Positions 18,010 through 25,226 of a stretch of 25,226 bases of DNA are shown here, one piece after another (position 1 is the stretch's first letter; every line of letters begins with the position of its first letter). The notes beneath the pieces were generated by a model. That model did no database searches. It saw only the letters and a list, made by a program, of their open reading frames with translations, and had not been told where the DNA came from. This DNA comes from Echinostoma caproni (lineage: Eukaryota; Platyhelminthes; Trematoda; Plagiorchiida; Echinostomatidae), in contig UZAN01044018.1 of NCBI GenBank assembly GCA_900618425.1, positions 3,500-28,725 on the forward strand. Direction: 5' to 3'. Position numbers and translations under genes: made by a program.

Positions 18010-18690
18010 TCAATGTTTCTAAATGAAAATTCTTATCCCTACACCATAACATTATTTAGTATTTCCTCAAAAATTACGGGCTAGTACATACCTCAAGTGA
18101 GAAAGACTTAGTTCTGATTGCTAGAAAGGAGTCAAGATGCTCCATCGATTCCGTAAGAGCTTCCTCCGCTGCTGTGAAGAATGTCTTCTTACCCAAACGA
18201 ATACTTGGTGGACTGTATCAGTGGTTTTCCCTTGCTTTTCATCAGTGGGCATTCGACCGGACGCAGAGTACTCGATCTAAGCTTGCAGTCACTTGGTGCA
18301 ACGTGATCTTTCGATGCTGTAGCGTCCACAAAGGATGGCCACCGTGATAGTCAAGAGGCTGAACTGCATTAACTACGAGGAGAAAATATGATTATTGCGA
18401 CCATATTCTGCTCAGTATCGCAGAATTTGAGGATTTTTGACGTATCGAGTACTGCAGAACCCAAACAATCCATGTCCTCTGCTGTTTACGTTGTCTCCCT
18501 TAAGAAAACATCGTTTCAAGTTACTGATTCCAAAGTGTCGACAGAAATGCATTCGTCAATCTTTTGCATAGGTGCAACATTCTTCCACCGCATGAGGTTT
18601 GTGCGCCAACTGTTGAATCGCTTGATGAAAGCCTGGCACATCTCACATCCCTGCACAACTAGAAACGCAAATTCGTTAGACTTTTAGACA
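18010..18690 (+). pseudogene. LINE pol thumb and C-terminal relic
   Basis: The segment includes SSEKDLVLIARKESR (family DLGVxISSxLKxSxH), AAVKNVFLPKRI, and a stretch from 18219 that aligns with 741-860 of copy 1 (shared GGTTTTCCC.., GCATTCGACC, CAACGTGAT, CACAAAGGATG). Near 18520-18570 one frame reads KCRQKCIRQSFA, matching KCRLECRRQSFA of copy 1. The 99-codon frame at 18388-18687 is an out-of-frame reading of this relic and not a separate gene. Confidence 0.7.
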
Positions 18691-20828
18691 TTATGTGTTA
18701 TCTCCTACCCGGACCTATATGTAGCATCTCATCCTTTCTTTACTAATAAACGATTCAATTCTATAACTATCCTGTGAGGACAAGAGATTCATGAGCCTGT
18801 AGATAATTCCAATAATAAAATTTTATTTTTGAATTTTACTGTATTCACAAAATAAGGCCGGTTGTTATCAAAATAATTAGCGTTCCTTGATAAAGCGTAA
18901 TTTTCCAAATAACCCAATTCACCAATAATTTAGCTAAGTATACTGTGAGTTCTATAGGGGTTTCCAAACATTATCAACGGAGTCATACGCCTGGTAGCAA
19001 GTTTAACTACCGCATTACCCAATTAAAGTTAAAAAATGATATACTAACCGTCTCCTCATTTGCTCTAAAAAATAGATAGAGAAAGCCTACACCGTTTATA
19101 GATTGTCGTTGACAGTAAAATCCTTCATGAACTGAGCTTTGCATGTGTGACAGTGCAGTGACGGTCAAAGTATGTTTGTCTGTTGTAAATATCTCCGTGC
19201 AGGCAGAATCGATAGTCAATTGATATGCATGTCGTTTTCAGTTTACAGAGTTGATTACAGAAGAGATGCATCTAGCTGTGATCCTTGGTCTATGTTCTAG
19301 AACTTGGTGGGAATGCTGCACCGTACAAAGCCTACAAATCTAATCTAGTCAAAAGCATTTTATCGCAACGTAGTGGCTATATTCATCTTGACCACACTAC
19401 TTTTAACTAACCCCGAGCAATAGACACCATTCGATTATGATTTAATTCCGATTTGACTATCCGGCCTTATAGTTCCATGAGAGCTTTAACACCCCCGTAA
19501 ATTGTATGAGACCGTTTGTTGCCTTCATTGTTAACATTATTCACCAATGTTCCAGAGAAACTGTGATAGAAGACAACATATTTCCACAATGACCGTTAAG
19601 TACGTTCATGGCAAACGCTTAGAAATCAACATGTTATTATCAGAGAGATCTCTTATTCGGTACATCGTAAAGCGGTACAGCCATGACAATAAGATAGGAA
19701 TCTGATTAGAATGTGTCACACTGCTCGGTAAGGCCACTGGTGGGACCTTATTGTGAGAAGATGGCTTGTGATGAGAAAACTGTTTGTTATCATTATTTAC
19801 TACCCATTGGGTTCAATCTCCAAACTGATGAGACTTTGAACACTCATTCACAACTCTACGTCCAAATGGCTCAGTTCAATTTTCAATCGATGATTGAACC
19901 GAATATTTATAGACACCAGTGGTTCAAGTAGAGCAAGCAAGCTTGGTACCGAACGTGACTGCGCACTTTACCAGTACTGAGCAAAAGAATAGATGGCCCC
20001 AGTAAAAAGTTGAGAAATACGTTTAAGCAGCAAGCCTTTTTATTATATTGATCAGTGTACCGGTTGGTTCAGAGCTAATAGAATATATTGCTAATGAATA
20101 TATATGCTGCACAAACCACATGCCCCTCTTTTAGCTCGGAAGGTGCAAACAATTCAAGTTTTCTGAAGCAAAGGAGCGAGACATCATTCTGGATATTACT
20201 GGCAGGTTCGAACAATCAAACCACAAGTTGATTTGATAAATAACGGCCTATATTGTTTCAGTGCCTTCCACCATTACGAAGTGTTAGGTATTCGTGGAAC
20301 ACCCTAAATCTCCTGTATCAGTGGACGTGGGAACGCCTCATAAATAGAGGACAACTAGTGCTGCATCTAGTCTTATTGTATAATGTAAAGCCGTTTATTT
20401 TTTTGTCAGTAGGTAGGCGTTTGGTAAATAGAACAATTTTTGTCTATTCTGGTCAGCATTTAACTAAAAAGCTATCTAATTATTTTAATTATTTGAACAT
20501 CCTAATGAACCTCAAATTCAATAACAGCCTCAATAACCACCTAATGTAAGTACAATGATTTGCGGATTTCACAAAATTGAAAGGTTTTCTTTCTATCAAT
20601 CATCGATCAGTTCTTTAAAAAATCATACGTTTTGCTCTCTGACATCATACTAAAAATAGGCACAGCTAGGTTTACTTTTACAACGTTCGACGTCGATGGT
20701 TTAATAATTGAAATTATACTTGTCTGTACTTATTTTGCATTCGGTCATCGTTGTATGAAAGTATCTGATTTCAGGCATCAAACATGTTGCGAACTATCGT
20801 CAAATTTTATATCTTTCAGACCCCTATC

Positions 20829-20856
20829 ACGTGTTTATCTGTCCAGATAAACATGT
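20829..20856. repeat. 13-bp stem hairpin
   Basis: ACGTGTTTATCTG and CAGATAAACATGT pair with one G-T wobble around the loop TC. The left arm overlaps a CACGTG E-box (20828-20833), and a second CACGTG lies about 60 bases downstream. Confidence 0.75.
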
Positions 20857-22097
20857 TCCTGTTCTCGTGTGCCATGTGGATAAGATCACGTGTTCACTTT
20901 CCACGGACAGCAACAAACTACGAATAGGGTGTTAGATCAAAATAATTTGTCCATTTGTTTGTTTTTCTGAGGGCATTTTTTGTTTTGGGCAATTTGAAAC
21001 TGGTTCCTTCTCCTTGTCGGTTTATTGTATTCTCGATTGGGTCCGTGATCTGCCTCGACCATTTCCGTGCCAAACGGATGTTGTCGGTTTTACGCTGGCA
21101 GAAGACGGAAAGGAGCGAGAAAGACTGTTTGAAATGTTTTAATTCACCAGTGTTAATGAGAAATGTAACTGTAGTTTGAAGTTGAGTTCATAGCAGACGT
21201 ATTCAGAAATCAATGAATAATATTAAGAATGCGGGTCATAGAAATGAAGAGGAACCCAGCGGTATGATTGTTTTCAGTTGGGTTTTGAATGTATTGGTTA
21301 CAGCACATGGGATATACTGGTTCGGGAAGGTCGTACGATAAGTATTCTCTTATAACAGTGCCATTGTTTATGATATGCAAAAGAGAATAATACTGTACAG
21401 GCGAGTCGGAAGGCAAATACTGCGAGATACATTCCTTTTTGTCAATTATCATCGGCCTCTTACATATAACATTAAACAAGATAGACAAATTATTAAGAAA
21501 GTCATTTAGGTTTTATTGTGTGTGAGGGTGTGTGAATGCTTATGGCCAAACTACGCCAATTGCAAAATTCACTCGAAGTCGGTTTGTTGTCAGCGATCGA
21601 TTATGCCTTGAGCATCTTCAGGCAGTTTCTGTTGCCGTGACGTAACAAAACCGAGAATGCGTTCGAAGGGTACACCATGTGATCAGTTTCAATTCAGAGC
21701 CGTGCAATGATTAAGATTGCTTTACATCATCCGGTCAGAATATGTGGTGTACGGTAATTCATTGATTTAGGAACGTACTGGTCGGTGTGTTCGACGGATC
21801 TAATTTGAATACTTCGGTATATTAGGTGACATTGAAACCGACAAACGTGCTTATGTACAGGCTTCAATCGACAAAGAAACACATAGAAGCATACAATTTT
21901 TTGTGGCAAAAACCAGCAAAGGGCAATAAAATACAACAGATATGCACTTATACTGAGTGCTGCGATAGGCTTTCCCTAGAATTGTTTTTGATCCGCCAGC
22001 TGAACACAAGAACCGAGGAACTTGTGCCGGTTCATCTAGTTGACAGACCAGTTACCAAACAGTGATGGGTCTATTCTTTCATGCTTTCATGTGGATT

Positions 22098-22119
22098 TAA
22101 ATACCATCCGTGGTATTTA
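22098..22119. repeat. 9-bp hairpin
   Basis: TAAATACCA and TGGTATTTA pair perfectly around the loop TCCG. An imperfect 13-base tandem (TTTTACAAAGTAC, ATTTACAAAATAC) follows at about 22133-22168. Confidence 0.7.
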
Positions 22120-23541
22120 CGCCCTTCAAGATATTTTTACAAAGTACATTTACAAAATACCTTTACAGCGTGGTACACAAATTTCGCGTTTAGGCCTCAA
22201 GTGTCTTACTGCCGACTAGTTTTCGAGAAAATTATGTTACGGCCGACGGACTCTTCACTGGGTAAATTAACAGTTAATCACCGGCCAGGATAGTTTCAGA
22301 AAACTGATATCATATCAATATCTATCAGCATCTCGTATGCAGAGTTGTCCTATAGTGAGAAGCGATGCGAATGTTTAACCATTTGACAATTAACGGGTGT
22401 TTTCAATCACCTTGTCAACATGCCACATGTTTGCCACGCAGTCCCTTAGTGATCAGGCGGAAATGTTTAGGTTGCGGTTTCCCGCTGCAACTAATTGTCG
22501 ATTCTGAATAAATAATTCCATTATTCATACTCTTTATATGTTTGTTTTTCACCAAAGCACTTTGAATTTTGAGAGTAAACTCAAGGTCTAAAATCCTGGG
22601 GTTTAGTCTTTTAAGATAATTTTTGTTACTACGATCGGTTATAAATGTGAGGGAACAAAAAATAGGGAACCATCTGACGCTTCAATAACACGCTGATTCA
22701 AACATGTATAACGTATATATAAGGTTATTGACTCATACAACACCATGATTTTTCTCGAATCTATTCATATCAATGCTTATCGCTTTGAGTCTGGCGCACG
22801 GGAATCTGTATCCTACTATCCCACAACACACAACATCTGTAAAAGAGTATCCATTTATACTGTTGGTTCTTCTAGGCCAACGTCTTACCAACCTCCCACT
22901 TATCAATCTCACTGCCGGTTGTTGGTGTGTCGGCTACAACATAACCGGGTGGAAACAATCCTAGGAAAATGACTGACATGCATGAAAGTTGAAGTTAGGC
23001 GTGTCCTTCGTTTCAATTGAATCTATTCGTGCTCGAGATTGAAAAAGAAAACAGCTGAGCACTGAACCGTTAGACAACAACCAAACTAATAGATCGAATG
23101 ATAATTTGAGCAACTTTTTCCTACAGTTCGCAACGGGGTCTGAACTATTCACTACTTGTGTAAAGAAATGTTTTCCCCTGAACAATTGCATCGGAACACT
23201 ACTTCTAATATCAGGATGCAAGCAGTCGCCTTTTCGGTTAGTTTAGGTCAATCACCTTGTTATTTTTCATGGGAAAAAACGTTAAAGCACTAATAAGTTG
23301 CGTCAGGTATGACTCCCAACCATACTCGGTTGAAAAAGTACCCATTGTCATGGTTCCAACTTAGACGCAAGCGGGCTATGTAGTGAAAGACATTTGTCAG
23401 ACGTGGACAACCAGGTGTACGTTTGAATGGTAAACATTAGTTAAAAAAGCACAACGACAAATGAAATGACCCATATTTCAATCGTTTACCGATATAATGT
23501 GTTATAATTGTGTTGCTGAATAGGATCCATCTATGAAGCTG

Positions 23542-23556
23542 AGTAGTAGTAGTAGT
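23542..23556. repeat. (AGT)5 microsatellite
   Basis: Five uninterrupted AGT units. This is short and may be polymorphic. Confidence 0.9.
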
Positions 23557-25226
23557 GAATGCTTGTTTGCGTGTAGGTGACTTCATGTAAGCCGATCTTA
23601 ACCGACTGATATTCGCCAATTTGCTTAAATGCATTATTTTGACATACCTCAAAACCTGCGTTAACCCCGCTGAATAAGGTAGCGTTGCATTTGAATTGAG
23701 AGCAAGTACAGGTGATATCGGTCAAAGAAATTAGCAAGCAACGATTTTGCAAGGCAACAGAAACCAAGTTTGAATATTGTTGTCGATCAAAACCTTACTT
23801 ACAGAACTAGTGGTTTGAAATATTAACAGCCCGATGAGAATAGTAAAGCTTTACAATACATTATTTGTTTTTCTCAATTATAACTTAAAAGAAGTGATTA
23901 AAGTATTTTAATGAAAATACGTTCGCCGCTTTGCACAGCAGATCCCGAATTATGCAACACTAGACGGAGAGTATCAACGGTGTCTTGAAGATGGTTTTCA
24001 GTTCATGATTTCCTGTCGGTCATTGAATTCATCACAAGAATAAATCTTCTTTCACTGGATTCCTCGTCAAACATCTGTGGCTAACCGATCTAGTTACTAA
24101 CTATTTGGATCCGCTTAGTGAAAAATTGCCCTCGTGCGTTGCTCAGTTCCACCAACAATACTGGCTATTATTGTCCATATGCTCCGCCAGAAATCCGGAA
24201 TTTCATAACATTGGGAGCAAGCCAATCCAGAGGTCCGTCATTAGGTTGTGGTGCCAAGCAAACTATGGTTTATGGTTTACGAGATTCTGTTACGTAATCT
24301 TCCCACTATAAATCGATTCCGTCGGAATCTACGCTCCGTGTCTTCTGATGAATCATCCAGTTTTACCCTAAGCTCGGCAACACCGTTTTGCATTCAAAAC
24401 GAAACGTGATTCTAGAAAGAGCCATCAAACAACGGTCTCGTGGTATCAAAAACTAAGGAGTAATACTGAAACAACTGCCTCAATCAGATTTTGTATTTTT
24501 TGCACTCATTGACTCACTGGTATATTATTCTTTCAGGAAAATTAATAATAAGTGGAGATACACGGAACCATTTATTCACGCACATTTCGGGGTTATATGA
24601 GGAAGCAGTTTAGTTACCATCTGTTCATTTTAAGTGCCTATAAGTCTGGAATATGCGCACATTTTAGTGAATAAAAATAACTTAAAAGCAGTATATGTAA
24701 CGTGCATTGTTCAATAAGTGGTAAATCACCCTGAAACCGAAAGAAGAGTGATACGAACGAAAATCCTCACTTTGAAAGCAAGTAGAATGCAATACATGAA
24801 CAAAAAGGTTTCTATATAGACGGGAGAACAAAACGTGTGTAATAATAACTAGTGTATCAATCTGCACATTTTGAACAACCCGGGAAAGCAGTAGGTGCAC
24901 TCCAAAAACTGGAGTCTAGGCTGATGTCCAATTTCTGCATAGGATCAAATAAATAGCAATTCACAATGGGAGTAGAGGACTCAAAGGAACCCATAATCAT
25001 CCTTAGCGCACTCGTTTGATATGAATATTCTACAGTTAACTTATATTAAATCACATACGGGATGAAGTACAGTACATTGAGAGCATCGAGAACAGATTAA
25101 AGTGGGTGAATACATTGTATACAATTGCCTGCCCAAGTGATTCACTTTCGAAACGTGGTACGCCTGTCTATGAAACAACGACTGTGATAAACTGACAATA
25201 TTTATTTCTCCCTTTCCCGAACTGTA

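Larger units (their letters stand above)
16934..18835 (+). mobile_element. CR1/jockey-type LINE, copy 2, longer but heavily decayed
   Basis: This is the same family as the element at the left edge. It retains the linker before the RT (16934-17191), the GADNIHP block (17352-17372), motif A as YLNFSKAPERANH (about 17634-17672), the block GVPQCSVLCSRLF followed by INDLP (about 17808-17870), the former FADD region as FTAEAKI (17898-17918), a thumb block with SSEKDLVLIARK (about 18080-18125), the RQSFA tail block (about 18550-18570) and a 3' untranslated end matching copy 1 (AATTCCAATAATAAAATTTTATTTTTGAAT, ending about 18835). Frameshifts and stops are frequent. The 5' end and the endonuclease were not found, so the element is 5'-truncated or too decayed to read. 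Confidence 0.8.
18836..25226. other. No recognisable gene; scattered small structures
   Basis: Frames up to 98 codons on both strands, for example 20253-20549 (+), 21210-21488 (-), 21826-22065 (+) and 22745-22972 (+), overlap one another and carry no recognisable domain. The stretch holds hairpins at 20829-20856 and 22098-22119, a short 13-base tandem at about 22133-22168, an (AGT)5 microsatellite at 23542-23556, and a doubtful SINE-like trace at 19700-19850. Confidence 0.5.

Noticed and set aside
18388..18687. 99-codon plus-strand frame as an independent gene
   Set aside because: The family homology lies in another frame of the same DNA (KCR...RQSFA), so this is a shifted reading of the LINE relic.
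22745..22972. Two overlapping plus-strand frames of 63 and 75 codons
   Set aside because: No recognisable domain, and neither is clearly preferred.
24340..24410. CTGATGA (24346) followed by CGAAACGTG (about 24401), a possible hammerhead
   Set aside because: About 50 bases separate the two and the intervening ends are not complementary; no stem I pairing was found and the triplet is not NUH-like in position.
1..25226. CRISPR arrays, bacterial operons, prophage
   Set aside because: No regularly spaced direct repeats, no ribosome-binding-site-led gene series and no phage proteins; the content is eukaryotic retroelements.

Overview
This window looks like non-coding DNA from a repeat-rich eukaryotic nucleus, not a bacterium or phage. 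It is AT-rich, its open frames are short (the longest is 140 codons), and there are no operon-like gene runs or Shine-Dalgarno-led genes. What can be recognised is mostly decayed retroelements: a CR1/jockey-type LINE (two copies), a Penelope-like element (PLE; one long minus-strand copy and one plus-strand fragment), a SINE-like family with tRNA-like promoter boxes and a hammerhead-ribozyme-like core (three copies), a separate minimal hammerhead-like motif of the kind known from PLEs, and an unrelated tRNA-derived SINE. This mix suggests a flatworm, most likely a trematode, or another invertebrate with a large repeat-laden genome. The species is not identifiable by eye. No intact host protein gene was found; the window could be intergenic or intronic.

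Layout. 1-1372: 3' part of a CR1-like LINE, plus strand, with an internal deletion. 1373-1614: SINE copy S1 (minus), directly followed by S2 (plus, about 1675-1955), so the two form an inverted pair. 2820-4380: decayed PLE reverse transcriptase on the minus strand, next to an oppositely oriented PLE fragment at about 4480-4880. 5282-5540: SINE copy S3 (plus). 5545-12997: no recognisable gene, but a G-quadruplex motif, palindromes and hairpins. 12960-13054: minimal hammerhead-like motif on the minus strand, beside AT/CA microsatellite DNA. 14046-14093: alternating CG tract joined to a GA tract. 15201-15386: tRNA-derived SINE, followed 67 bases later by a near-perfect 19-bp hairpin. 16934-18835: second, longer CR1-like copy with both catalytic Asp motifs damaged. 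18836-25226: no recognisable gene, a few small hairpins and a microsatellite.

How the parts relate. The LINE copies share a 3' tail and C-terminal region, so they belong to one family. The LINE or PLE enzymes could once have mobilised the SINEs, but the sequence does not show which. The most notable signal is self-cleaving-RNA architecture in two unrelated repeats: S1-S3 share a GCACTG / CTGATGA-like / GAAAC / CAGTGC layout, and the 13-kb motif has a GAAACGTC core with complementary stem I and stem II arms. Each copy has at least one core substitution, so these are probably fossils of active families elsewhere in the genome.
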